Below are positions 44,001 through 59,000 of a stretch of 64,000 nucleotides of DNA, in pieces. Source of the DNA: Schistosoma haematobium (lineage: Eukaryota > Platyhelminthes > Trematoda > Strigeidida > Schistosomatidae); assembly GCF_000699445.3 (NCBI RefSeq), contig NC_067202.1, forward strand, positions 15,963,924 through 16,027,923, read 5' to 3'. The notes below the pieces were generated by a model. It was given only the letters and a program-made list of their open reading frames with translations. It did no database searches and was not told the origin of the DNA. A program made the position numbers and the translations under genes. Position 1 is the stretch's first letter; the number at the start of each line of letters is the position of its first letter.

Positions 44001-47000
44001 TCGAAATTATAACATTGTCTAATATAACAGAAGCGTTCAGTCAGTATGAGGTATGATTGGCCAGGGATCGAGTATATCTACATTCTATTTAATAAGCTGA
44101 CACTTTCATCTGTTCGCAATCTCTATTTATGTCAAAATATTTTTGATTGAACAGTTGTACTTGAGTGTCTGAGTTTAAATGATTTAATCGCAGCTTCCAG
44201 TTGTAATAAGTTTATCTTATGAGTTAAGAGGGTTACATACTTTGGCCTCATCAATTAAGAGGATTTTAGAATGAGTAGTCAGTTTGTTTGATTTCATATA
44301 ACTTTGTTATTCATACTGAGTATCTGAATATAAATATAACTTTTAGTCTAAGGGATTTGTGGAGAATGTATACTTTTTATTGCTTTTATCAAGGATTGAT
44401 CTTGACTGGACTACTATTGAAAATCTGGAAGTACTAGATGGCTGTTTTGATCTGGTATGAGACTCTTCGTTAACTTATTAGTTAAGTATCATCACAATGA
44501 TGAGACTGTTTAACAATCCTATCAAATACACATTACACATTTAATGAATAATTTCTAGAAAACTTTACACTGAATGGAAGCAAACCACATTTTTGGAATA
44601 TAAGATTATTCCATATTGTCGTTATTTGGTCAGTAGATTTTCTGAAACCAATTTTTATCTAATTTAACCATTTTTTCTTCAGTGACACAATATCGAATTC
44701 GGTACAATATACATATTTGATGTATCCACACTCTTACAAACTTCTTTCTAGTATCTCACATTATATGAACTGGTAAATTAGATTTCTTGGTCATTGTAAT
44801 TGTATCTTCCTAATACTAATAACGGTTATTTTTTGAAAATTTTTTTCATTTCATTTAACTCCTGTGTCAATCGAAGTCATGACCAGTAGAGTCCAATCCG
44901 TATCTACCTCAGACAATGGATGAATGGCTGCGCAAGATTATGGATTGATTGCAATTAGTCATTAACACCGTTGGATACCGGCTCAGTGGTTTAGAGATGA
45001 AGAGTTCACATGCGAGACGGAAGGCCCTGGGTTCGAGTCCCGCATTCAGGACCGTGGATGTGAACTTCTGAGGAGTCCTATGCTAGGACGAAACAGCCGT
45101 CCAATGCTTCTAAGTTTTCAATGGTGGTCCAGCTTACATAAACTCATGAATTTAAGTACTAAAATTACTGCAATCTCCGTAAACTCCCATTCTGATTTCA
45201 ATCAAAGTTAGACAATCATTAAAAATTACAAAGATCTGGGGTTCGGTTTCACCCTATTGTGGGACTCCTTAACAGTGCACATTCCCGACCTTAAAGTCGG
45301 AACGGGTACCCAGAACATTCGGTACCTCGCGCGAATGCTTAGTCACTAGATATCTAAGTGAATATTCATTAATGTACAAATCTAACTCCACTCAATCCAT
45401 GAAATTGCGTGGCCATTTTCCATTGTCTTCAATGAATACCTTCCACATACCCAATATAATTTAGCTCTACGGCTCATAAAATTCTCACTAGAACTCCAAA
45501 AATTTCCTCTCAATGTTAGTCACTAATGAGCAAATAATAATTATCAATATGGTGATTGTGGAGATTGTTGAATTTCATTGAAATCATAAATCAATATAAC
45601 TGAAACATTCATTGAACGTTTGTTTAATTGGAACAGTTTTCTTCTATTGTATTCTCAATCCCTGTTTAGACGATTGATTGCCACTGTCAAAATGACTTAA
45701 TTTTTATTAGCTGTTACATAAGTTATTTCATGTTTTTGTAAAGAATCCCTATATAATTATAGATGGAAGCATTTTTTTCTCTTCAATTGTACATTAAAAC
45801 AGTGAATATCAGAGCTAATTTTACATTTTGTAAAGAAGATATAATAAATTAGAGAATAATATAACTCCGCTTGGAGTTCACCTGGGGCTACTGCCTGTCC
45901 CGAGTCCCCGGATATAAAGGAGGAGAGTTGGGCATGGAGGTTAGCGACCCCATCCCGTAGAAAACTAACTCACTAAAAAAACGCTAACCAGAAAAACGTT
46001 AAAGAATAATATCTTACCAAATACAACTAATTGCCATAAATCGAATAAAGAAAATTCTTTTTCCAGACCATTTAATACAAGTATATGAACAAATGAATAG
46101 ATAGGCAATATAACTGAACAATTGTAAACCTAAATAGACATAACCCGATTGTGAATGATAACGACTAAATATACCAACTTCGTAATGTGTCTACAAAATA
46201 ATTATGATAATCAATGAATAAGTGAGTGATCCAGAGAGAAAATAAATAAAATTACACAAAAATTTGAAGAAAAGTTAGTTGAAATCAAATTACATATTCA
46301 TTGATTGAAATCATGAGACCATCATGGAAAACCTAGAAGCACTGGATGGCCGTTTCGTCCTAGTATGGGACTCCTCAGCAGTGCGCATTCACGACCTCGC
46401 CCTCTGCGAGATTCAAACCCATAATTCCAATCAAAAACTTAACAATCTCCACAACCCCTAAACTGATAATTACCATGTGCTCACTAGTGACTAGCTTCGT
46501 GAGAAAATTCTCGGAGTTCTGGTGAGAAGCCGTGACCAGTGGAGCTAATCCGTGTCGGGTGGAAACAAGTGTCTACCTCAGTACAATGAAAGATGGTCGC
46601 GCAATTTCGTGGATTGGTTGAGGTTAGACATTAACACCATTGGATGCCGGCTCAGTGGTTTAGTTGGTTAAGTGCCTGGTGCGAGACTGATAGGTGCTGG
46701 ATTCGAATCTCGTGGGGTGTGGGATCGTGGATGCACACTGATGAGGAGTCCCATACTAGGACGAAACGGCCGTTCAGTGCTTCCAGGTTTCCCATGGTGG
46801 TTTAGCTTCAATTGACTCATGATTTCAATCAAAAACTTAACAATCTCCACAACCCCTAAACCGATAAGTATTCATTGTCCAATGATCAATAGGATGTCTG
46901 TACAATCGTCAGTTCTGATAGATAGATATCAAGCAAATTGTAATATGGTCACTAGTTGAATTGATTCGGCATAATTTATAACACATTGTTGCATGCATAG

Positions 47001-50000
47001 CTCAGAGATACTATCTTAGATGGGTTAGAATCTCACAGGGAGCATCAATTTCTTCTTTTTTTTATAGATTATTAGCATCACTTATTGACAAGTGTAAACT
47101 AGATTGAAGCATAAATCAAGTATAATTTGATGGTAACTACTTTCAATCACAATCATATCAGTTTCTTGTTATATTTTAGTAATAAATGAAAATCTATAAA
47201 AGCAAATTAATCTTTGTTTGTTTTTCTTATATTCATTTGAGTTACCATAGCGGTTTATAGTTTAGGAAAGGATATTTATATCATGTAACTATGACAGTAT
47301 AGTTGACGCTAAATTTTCATTTTGAAATCATTGAATAATTAATCAGTTCTGAAGTGATCATTGTACATTTCAATTGTAAATATCTATGTAAATAAGTAAA
47401 TAAATATATTGCATTCAATCATCACAATTGACCTATCCTTTTACTCATATATATATCTATATGTATGTTGTTCATTCAAATCAATTCAACACAAATTAGA
47501 TATAATGAATTATATCACTTCTATGGTAACTTGAATCATTCCATTGAAGTAATTCTCTTTCGAAATATTACTAAGAAAACATAACAAATATAGGCCATCT
47601 AGTGTAAAAGCTTATGTCATCCAATTGTTGATGTTAAGGTTTTTTAGGTGATTAGGACGAAATGTAATGTTGATGTTAGACAATAATACCATTGGATCCA
47701 ATAGGTTAAGCGTTCGCACGCAAGACTGAAGGTTTTGGCTTCGAGTCCCGCGAGGGGGACCGTGGATGTGCACTTCTGAGAAGTCACACAATAGGACGAA
47801 ATGGCCGTCTAATGCTTCCAGGCTTCTTACGGTGGTCTAATATCAATCAGTTTATGTTCTTAATCAAAAAAGCAAAATATATATGAGTTGGATCTCATTA
47901 TTCAACTATAATAAAAAAAATTAGAGGTTATACGAAAACCGAATATATTACATAATATGTGTACTATATGTATATATATACTTACTAATCCCATAGATAT
48001 TTGACAGCTTAAATTGATCAGTGCATAAGAAATGGATAGAATTAAAAAAGCAATCATATGATTATGTGGTACAGTTTGATAAACTATAGTAAAACCACTA
48101 CCAAGTACCACAAGACTGGCATAGAAACAACTAATTGAAGCGGAATAAAATAAATAAGCTGTTAACAGGGGAAAAAAAAGAGAAATAACAGAATCAATTG
48201 AGTTTTTAACTATCAGATGTGTATAGTTAAGTACTGTAATATAAATTCTAAGGCAAAATAGGGGATGAGCTCAGAAGAATTGTCTTCAAAAAAAAGAAAC
48301 TATAAACTGTGGGCAAATAAAGAAACAACTTTAACTACTTAAATGCTTACTTTTTTCCGTAGCAGTTAACGGCTAATAAATCTATCAATCTGCTAGGATC
48401 ATCGGGTAAGTAATAGTGAGGTTAGACGCAGGGTATTAGGGAATGATGGTAAATCAGTTGATGAAGTTGTGAATCTTCATTTGGATCACCATTGGTAATT
48501 GAGTTAAATATGTAATTTAGTATTAACATACTTCAGTTATTAAAGATTGAAAGGTAGTTAGTGTGTATTCAAATTATTGGCTGTGTTATGTATTATTTTA
48601 TTTACCCGATTCATATAGAAACTGTATTATGTATAGCGGAATCTATTTTACTTAAAGTTAGTCAGCTACAACGTAGGACCAGGCACATTTATATGCATCG
48701 GTCCAAGTTGCCACACCTCATTTGCACAACAAGATGAACATCGAATTCATAGAAGTAGTTAATTCAGTGATGATAGTATATAAAAGAAAGATTGCAATAA
48801 GGATATAGTACAGGAAGAAAGAATTAGTTCGTAGAAAGAAAGATATGAAGCGATTTTAATCTCATAGTTTAAAGGAAGACAAAGAGTGTATACACCTATG
48901 CCATTATGATCGATTCTGAGTCTCCAATCATTGGATGCGATAATCAGGCGGAGTTCCATCAATTAGTCTGCATCTACCACCAACATGGTTCAGACTAGAC
49001 GTTAGTGACTTTACAGACCGATGCCGTTCTATGGTTTCGCCGCTTCTAACTTTCTTCCAACTGTCTCTAACACTAGTCAGCATTACGCGTTGTCGTAATC
49101 GGTGGTTGAGCATGCGTATTATGTGGCCCAACCATCTCAGTCGATGAAGATTCAGAACGTCACCAACTGATTTACCATCATTCCTTAATACATTGTGTTT
49201 AATCTTACCATTACTTACCCGGTGATCCAAGCAGTTACGAGCAATATTTCTAAGACATCTGTGGTCAAATGTTAGTAATTTATGAGTATCTTCTACTCTT
49301 AGTGGCTACGTTTCGCAGCCTTAAAGTAGAACAGAACAAACTCTCGCGCAGTATACTCGTCCCTTAATTGATAGACGGATATCTCGCCTTCATTACAGGT
49401 GAAGATGTTCTGTTTATGCTACGAAATGTTTAAAAATTAAAATTTACACATCAATTACCTAAAAGTAATTAATAGAAGTTCAGTTTACAATTAAATAATG
49501 CATACATTCAATTGTATTGAAATGACATGTCTAATATAAAGTCAATTTCTAATCATTTACTCAAAGCTTAACCATATTGAACAGTTATTACTCACTATAT
49601 ATAAATATATAACTTGCTGAAGTTTGGTTATCTGAATTGTATGATTTGATTGTATAGCTTATAGAATGAAACTCCATCAAAATAATTCACTTATAAATCT
49701 TTTCTACACCTTCAGAACCTATACGTACAAATTTTATTGTAACTGGTCAGTTTAGCATATATATTTGTTGAACAAATGTGTTAATATTATTATAGTAACA
49801 ATTAGCAAGTATCGGTATAGGTGTTGTGGAGATTATTAAGTTTTTGATTGAGATCATCAACCGTTTGATATTAGACCACTGTTGGAAACACTGGACGGCA
49901 GCTTCGTCTTATTGTGGGACTCCTCAGCAGTGGGCATCCACAATCCCACTCGTGGGATTCGAACCCAGGACCTTCAGTCCAGTAGGTTAAACATTCACAC

Positions 50001-53000
50001 GCGAGACAAAACGGCCGTCCAGTGTTTCCAGGTTTCAAACGGTGGTCTAGAATCAATCGGTTCATGATCTCAATCAAAAAATTAGTGATAACTTTTTTTA
50101 AAACGAAAAAATAAAATTTAAGTTTATTCTAACTAACCTAAAGATGTATTGAATGAATTGAAATAACCTGTTTTAGCAAAATTTATATCCACTATTAATT
50201 GAATTAGCTGAGCTAAAAAACGTAGACTAATTGATGTATACCATAATACAACTGTATGATGTAATAGATTTGAACGATAAAGTCGAACTAAAAAGCGAAA
50301 TAAAAGAACATGTTGATATGAAAATATTCGTTTTCTTTTGTTTTCTAAAGTTAACTAATGTTTTAAATACAAATGGCCAACTCTTGAAAATAACAGATGG
50401 GTTTTTTGGATATTATAGTAATTTCAGTGGTTAAGATCATGAGTCAGTTGAAGCTAGACCACCATGGAAAACCTGGAAGCACTGGACGGCCGTTTCGTTC
50501 TATTGTGGGACTCCTCAACAGTGCGCATCCACAACCTCGCCTTCTGCGAGACTCTAACCCAGGACCTACTGGTTTCGCGCGTGGTCTAGCTCCAACTGAC
50601 TCATGATCTTAACCATTGAAATTCTTGAAAATTTAAAGAAATAAATGAGGCACTTTGCATTGTTTATTTGAATCTTCCCATTAGTGTTTAGGACTTCAGT
50701 TGACCAGTCTCTTGTCGGCATATGTGCAACTTCTGCGGATTGCCTCGATCTAGCATCAAGTCACAAGCATTATAAGGAAAGATGGAAGCGGTTAACAGTG
50801 AAATCCACGATGTACCTTTCGTTTTATTTGAGACTTGTCAACTGGATGTACCTGGACCTAAAAGTTGATGTTCACTCCGGGACTCGGACCCGATCACGTT
50901 CGCTTCAAATGCCATCACATTATCCATTTAGCTACTGAATTCTGATAGCTACCTGCTTGTGCAGTGGGGTGAAGTTTAAATTCACCTGGTGTTGTTTCAC
51001 TTGTATCTTTCCATTGTTATTAAGGACTGCAATTGATTAGTCTCTTGTTCGCAATATGAAAATCTTGTGTGAATTACCATGTTACTGCCCTAAGTCACAT
51101 GCATTATAAGCAGAGATAGATGGTGGCTAGCAAGGGGAATCTAAGACTATCTTCAATGTCGATCAACAAATGGTTAATCGATTCGATTAATTAATTAATG
51201 TTTCTATGTGTAAATTAATTAACCAGATCGTCAGTGTTTAGGATGCATATATGTAAATGATTACTTCATCTTAAATGATGTTTTCTTTCTTATGTATTTT
51301 ACTTATTTTTCATGAGCAGAGTTGGATAGTAGCTAGCAGTAGAATTCATTACCCATGTTTTTTCCTATTTGAGACTCGTCAGCTAAAGGAATGCACTGTC
51401 ATTCCTAGAGTTTTACATTCACTCCACCATATATCCTGGAAATGACAATAGATCATCGGACCATAATCGATGATCTGCTTTCCCTTTAATTGTTGATAGT
51501 ACTTCATCGATTAAGAAACATATGGTTTTAAGTTAGTTAATTGACTCATAGACTATTTTTTCACTCGATAGATTTTTTTAACATACACATACAACTGAAA
51601 GATATGCTACTGATTTCGACAGGTGTAAGTAGTATATAACATCGATCAGAAGTGAAGTGCTTGTCGAAGAGATTGAATTGAGAACAAAACACGATGGAGG
51701 GTACTATGTTGGGCTGACAAAATTTAAGAATCTTAGTCATTATTGACTGTTAATTGCATATTAAACTGAAGTTCATTGGTTAGATAAGTGTAAGTGAACT
51801 AGCAATTAGTGGATCTTATCATGTTATGATATAAGTAAGTGGACATATTAAAAGGTTGAATGTCATAACATGATCACAATGAGCATTGAAAATTACTTTA
51901 AAATATTTAAGAAACTCATTATATTAATCTTGTTGCTATAAAACAATCATTCAACTGTTTGATGATTTTTTTTCAAAAATAACCTTTATAACATAGTAAC
52001 ATAAAATCTGATCAAATAAACTTACATAGTAACAGATTTGCTACTATAAACAATGATCCTAGTAATATAAAAAATAATAAATCAATTTCCAGTTTACCTA
52101 AAATGTAGCAAAAAAATAATGTAAACAAATGAATACATTATGATCAGAAGGGGTTTCGTGGATATTATACTAATTTTAATAGTTGAGATCATGAGCCAAT
52201 TGAAGCTAGATCACCATGGAAAACGTGGAAGCACTGGACGGTCGTTTCGTCCTTCTGTGGAAAGTGAGCACCCATGATCCCACGTTGCGAGATTCCAACC
52301 CAGAACCTATCAGTCTCGCGCACGAACGCTTAACCTTCAAACCACTGAGCCAGTCGGCATTCGACGGTGTTAATGTCTTACATCAACTAATCCACGGAAT
52401 CGTGCAACACATCCATCATTGTGTTCAGTGAGTTACTATCTCACAACAGACCCGGTTGAACTCCACTGGTCATTGCTTCTCACTAGAACTATAGGAATTA
52501 CCTCTTGGAAACCGTCACTAGTGAGAATATGTTGATTAATATCAGAAAGCGTTTTGTGGATATTATACTAATGGTTAAGCGCTCGCGCATGAGACTGGTA
52601 GGTCCTGTGTTTGAATCTCGGGGGGCGGGATCGTGAATGCGCAGTGCTGAGGAGTCCCACAGTAGGACGAGACGGCCGTCCAGTGCTTTCAGGTTTTCTA
52701 TGGTGGTCTAGCTTCAATGAACTCATGATCTCAACTAATAAGAATACATTATGACTTATTAACGAACTGTTTTATGCCTGGAATCTAATCATCATCAACA
52801 TATAAAATATAGATTAACAATAAAGGTTCTTTCGTACACATAATTCTTTTTATCAAGCAGTGATATTCAGTAATCATAATTACAAAATTGGTTTAAATTA
52901 CTTACATGAAAGGGTTTGATTGGAAGTTCTATATCGAAGACATATATTCGTATAGTATAGCAAGGGTGTAAATAAATTGAATAGACTGAATATTGTAAAT

Positions 53001-56000
53001 GTATACTTTATGTAAAAGGAAATTCTATAACATTGATTGTGACAACAGTTGGAACAGCCAGGAACAAGTGATTACATAATGAGTAAACATTGATAGGAAT
53101 AAAATGAGTAAAGCTCAGTTGATACAGTAAGATTAATTTGAAAGATAGTTGAAATAAAAACATATGATGATGTAATAAATGCAAGAAAGAGTTAAAGGGA
53201 AAAGTTGAAGATGCAGCGAAGGAATATTTGTCACCAAAGCTAAGGGAAGATTAATAACCATACCCTTTTGAACACATAAAACAGGTTTTTGACGCCTGAT
53301 AGCAACAGCTTCAAAAGACTGGAGTTTGGCTGCTTACTAATCACCTTGGAAGATTGCAAGGTATCGACCTGACGTCCTGTATTTAGGAAATGTTTGGTAA
53401 TTGCAATGTTTAGAGTTGTTCTTTCTCTTGTTCTGAGGCTTTTTGAAACATGCTTAAAAAATCTAAGATATGCTCTACTTTCTCTCCGGCCAATGTAGGT
53501 GCTTTGACAGTTACACGTAAATTTATAAATACACTTGGTGGTAACATGAAAGGAGTGCCTGTCAACCTTTGATTGAGTTATTGGACATGTCGTTTTATAC
53601 AGAATTAAAAGTTTGGCTTCCGCGTAAGTTCTGTCTAGTGCAGTGTTCAGCCACCTGCTGATTGTGTTTGCGAAATCATCATCTTTAAAGTTGAGATTTA
53701 TAGATATTGATTTTTTATTGACTGTAATCACTTCCGTCTTGTTTTCTTTAGGTTTTTTTTATATTTTTCAATAAATTTCTGTGGGTACCAGTTGTCCCTT
53801 AGGCATATTTCAACGTTCATTAATTCTTCTTCTAGTTTGTCGGTGGTACATATCCTTTCTACCCTATAAAATGTGTTTTAACCAATGCTTTCTTGTAACT
53901 GACTGAACAAAAACTATTGAAATTTAGGTAAAGGTCATTCCAAGTACTTTTTCGATAAACCAAACGTTGAACTGTCCCTGCTCCCCTACAAGAATGGATG
54001 TTTCAATATGTATATTTCGTACATTCGTTGATCCAGAGAAAAGATCAGAGAAATGAATCAAAGTAGACGGAGAGGAAAGAGGGAAGCGTAACAGATTGGA
54101 GAAGGTATATGAGCCAACTCAACTTAATCAAGTGTGAATCGTTATTTATAGTCAGACAAAAATAAATTACAAACATGTGATGAGTGAAATAAGAAATGCA
54201 CACAAATGCTCTTACATAAAAAAACACAGTTAAGGTTGATAAGTGAATAAGTGACAGGGTGATAATGTGACGAGATAAATGAATAAACCGGTTTGTCCAG
54301 AAATCAGAACAACCTATATGAGTTTGACATAACACCAACCATTACAGATTGATAAACTTAGCAACTCTTATTTTTTTTATACAAAAAATAAAATTCATTT
54401 TAGGTAAACCACCTTTTTTATCTCTTGTTTCTAACTGGCAAATCAGTAACTAATTGAATAAAGATGATTTCAAAATAACTTTTAGCTAAATGATGATTGG
54501 AATAACTATACGTGTGACGTGAATGTGTATATAAATGGTGCAAATGGTTCACCAGGGTGCTTACTACCTGTGCGGTTGAGCCACAGAATTGAGCTGTTAT
54601 ATTCAGACTGTAGCGTCAAAGCCTATACTGTGTCTGGTTCACCTGTGAAGCGGGATTGAGCTGTACTGCTCAGGTTATAAAATTTAAGCCTGGGCGATGT
54701 CTGACTCTCTTGTTAAACGGGATTGAGCTAAATTGTTAGGGTTGTGGCATGAAAGTCTGGATGGTGTCTGGTTGTCCTGACAACCAATGTAAAATTATCC
54801 CGGCTCACAAGGGTATATTATATAACCAGCTAATATATAAATGATTACGTAATAAATATATCATGAAAGGTTTATAAAGACTTAAGGAGCAATTAAAATC
54901 TTTTTGTTTTATCCAAATTATTATGTGAATATTTTTATTGATGTTTTAAATAAAATGTCAGGTTATATTTGCTTAAATTATTAAGTGTTTCTAAGTTATA
55001 TGACATATGGTGAACAAAACTAGTTTGCAGAAATATAGAGATATTTAGAAAATTTCTAACAATGACTTCTATTCTTTTTATCCATGATGAAGAAGATTTG
55101 TAGATTAGGTGGATGATGGATAGTTTGGTCGTGAAGTTTTCATCATTCCTCTGAACGACATCATCAACATAAACTTCAGGTAGAAGTGAAGTGTTCGAAT
55201 TTCTCCATCCTCATCCATCTCCAACTAATCGTATTACAACAAATATTAATGAACATTAAATAAATTTGTTTAGTTTCTTAGTTAATGAGAATCGTCTTTC
55301 AAAGTACTAGATTGTTAGAGGTAGTCAATAAGAAATCCTAGATAAAATAGGTTTCATGTTAGTTGGTATTTCTTAGCAAGACATATCTGTAATTTTCAGT
55401 GAACTGACTCTTTCAGTAAGACTATAATTTATGGACGACCTTCGAGTGATGCTGAGGTGACCTTGAAAGTGTCTACCTACTTACTAGGGCTAAATGAAGG
55501 TTATAAAGCAATTTGAAGAATAAGGATTATGATTCATAGTTGATGGTTAGCCTTAAGAATTAGATTAAGGGTTTTCATCACAAACTGACACCAACTATAA
55601 TCCCAAGACTGTATTTAGTCAAATCTAATTGATTCGTCCATAAATTATAGTCCCGCCACTCTTTCTAACAACATTTAATTCGCATCATTCAGCTTCATAG
55701 TTTGAGAAGTTGCCATTGAGCTATTCAGGTCAGGTCAAAATAGGTGTAATTTTAAATTATTATTTATAATAACTTATATAAAGTAAATAATTATTTATTT
55801 ACAAATGAGGAACATCTGGAACTCAAAGCAACTGTCAAGCAACACCAAACTCAGGATTTTCAATATAAATGTCAACACAGTTCTACTGTATGGGGCAGAA
55901 ACCTGGAGAACTACGAAAGCCATCATCCAGAAAATACAAGTGTTTATTAACAATTATCTACGCAAAATACTTCAGATCCGTTGGCCGGACACTATTAGCA

Positions 56001-59000
56001 ACAACCAACTGTGGGAGAAAACAAACCAGATCCCAGCGGAGGTAGAAATCAGGAAGAAGCGCTGGAAGTGGATAGGACACACATTGAGGAAAGCACCCAA
56101 CTGCGTCACAAGGCAAGCCCTCACATGGAATCCTGAAGGCCAAAGAAAAAGAGGAAGACCAAAGAACACATTACGCCGAGAAATGGAGATAGACATGAGA
56201 AGAATGAACAAAAGTTGGATGGAATTAGAAAAGAAGGCATAGGACAGAGTGGGTTGGAGAATGCTGGTCGGTGGCCCATGCTCCACTGGGAGTAACAGGC
56301 GTAAGTAAGTAAGTAATATAAAGTACTAACAATAATGTTAGCTTACTAATGTTGAATTTTAACTTTTATACGACCCTGTAAAATTTTTATGTTTAATATT
56401 TCCGGAACGACAGAAACAGTAAGATATTGGTTTGTAAAGTCGAATAGATGTAGGCAAATTTTGATAGGTCCACAATATTTTCACCTATATCAAACATGTC
56501 GATGGTATTAAAAAAGGGTACTTTTTAACTAATAACTTAATAACCAAAAGAGCTCAGAATGTGTTCCGTTCTATTTCGTCCAGGATATCAAGTGTGTTGG
56601 TTGATTCTCTAAAGGAAACCAGTCAATTATCAATCACTGATTGTTGCTATTCACCATTATCTTGTTCTTAACGAAGCTGATCAAAATTTCAATTAGCCAA
56701 TACAAAGAAAGTGGGTCCATTGATTGTACAGATAGTTTTGATTTCACACAAATGGTCATACTGTACAAGTCGTAAATATTTCTTATAAGTAATTTAATTT
56801 ATAAAGCGATCAGTTTTCATCATTTTTGTAATCAATAATTGGAACATATAATCTAAAAGATGCTTATTACTCTCAATATCTTAAAGCTACTTCAATTTAC
56901 CCCGATGATCTAATTACAAAATGTTTTTAGCTGTACACAATTTTCATAACAAACCATATGTTTTATGGTATGATAGCAAGATGTAATCGGTTGGTTGGCG
57001 GCGATAAAATGATACCTTAGTTTACTAAATGCATGAGATGCTATTATTTAGTTACTTACTTACGCCTGTTACTCCTCGTGAAGGAGTATAGGCCGCTCAC
57101 CACCATTCTCCATCTAACCCGGCCGTCAACAATTCTTTCCAGTCCTTTCCAGTTCTTATTCATCCTTTTCATATCTGATTCTATTTCTCGATGTAGTGTG
57201 TTACTTGGTCCTCCTCTCTTCCGCTTCCCTTCAGGATTCCAAGTTAGGGCTTGCCTTGTGATGCAGTTTGGTGATTTGCGTAATGTATTCCCTATCCATT
57301 TCCATAATCTTTTCCTAATTTCGTCTTCAGCTGGAAGCTGGTTTGTTCTCTCCCACAGAATTGTGTCGCTGATGGTATCCGGCCAATGGATGTTGAGTAT
57401 CTTGAGTAGACAGCCATTTATAAATACTTGTACCTTCTTGATGATGGTTGTAGTAGTTCTTCAAGTTTCACCTCCATACAGTAGGACTGCCTTGACGTTC
57501 GCATTGGAGATTCTTTGATATTGGTTGAATGTTGTTTTGAGTTCCATATGTTCTTCAATTGTAGGAATGTAGCCCTTGCTTTACCAATCCTCGCCTTTAC
57601 ATCTTCTTCTGATCCTCCTTGTTCATCGATGACACTTCTCAGGTATGTGAAGCATTCTACATCTAGAATTTCACCATCAATTGTGATTGCTAATTATAGA
57701 AACACTAAAAACTGAAATAGATTGAACACCTATGAGGTCATGGCATATTACTTTTAAAACGTATACAGCCATAACCTCAAATCTTGCAGAGAACGTTCAG
57801 TCATTACATCACTGAATTCCAATTCATTAGTACACAATACTGAGTAACCACAAAAAAAGAAGTTGAATTCTACACTAAAACACTGAGTATTAGACGTTTT
57901 CCAATTCAAAGAAAGAAAGAAAAACAAACAAAAAAAAAACAAACAGAATATTTACCAAATTCTTGTGAAGAGAAATGTTCATGAAATAGATCACCATTTT
58001 CTCCATTTTTTAATGTTAAACGATAAGCTATTTTATTATTTTTTGTATATAATTGTTGTGATTTCATTGAAGTTTCAATCATATTCTGATGGTGAACAAT
58101 AAAAATCAACAAAACAATTTCAAATTAAAACTTGGAAGATATTGAAGTTCTATGATTAACAGTAACATTTAGGATACATTCTTTATTTTTTTCTAATTTG
58201 GGCCCCTCGTTAACTGAATCAACCTGTATTCTAATGTCAGGGTTCCCATAAATAATTGAATTCTGTATCTTTCACTTCAAATGCTAAAGGTGTTATTCAA
58301 TGAAGTATCGATTTCATCTAATTGTTCAACTGATATGATATTTTTATTCATCATTTAGTAAGGGTTTTAATAATTCCGTTGTATATTTTTGGATGAATTT
58401 TGATTTGAACTTACGGTGAGACTATAATTTATGGACGAATCAATCAGATTTACGCTAATAGGTCTTAGATTTTGGCATGAAATTCACTCATTCATTTGGC
58501 TAAATAGATTCTTATCATTATAGCTGATGTCAGTTTGTGATGAAAACCCTGTATCTAATTCTTAACCTTAACCATCAACTGTAAATATTAACAGTATAGT
58601 GGTTGTGGAGATTGTTAAGTTTTTGATTGAGATCATGAACCGATTGATGTTAGACCACCATTGAAAACCTGGAAGCACTGAACGGCCGTTTCGTCTTATG
58701 GTGGGACTCCTCAGCGGTGCGCACCAACGATCCCGCTCGCGGGATTCGAACCCAGCACATGTCAGTCTCGCGCGCGAACGCTTAACCTACTCTACCACTG
58801 AGCCGACATCCAATGGTGCTAATGTCTAACCTCAACCAATCCATGAAATTGCGCGACCATCTTTCATTGTACTGAGGTAGACACTTGTTTCCACCCGGCA
58901 CGGATTAGCCCCACTGGTCACGGCTTCTCACCAGAACTCCGAGAATTCTCTCACGAAGCTAGTCACTAGTGAGCACATGTTAATTATCATTTTAGGGGTT

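Noticed and set aside
53240..53731. 163-aa minus-strand frame considered as a host GIY-YIG nuclease (for example SLX1-like)
   Set aside because: The sequence before it encodes the RT thumb of a Penelope-like element and the frame lacks a SLX1 zinc finger; it is the element's endonuclease.
57033..57518. 161-aa plus-strand frame, and similar frames at 43089-43535 and 55972-56286
   Set aside because: They are antisense to family B reverse-transcriptase fragments, whose real motifs read on the other strand.
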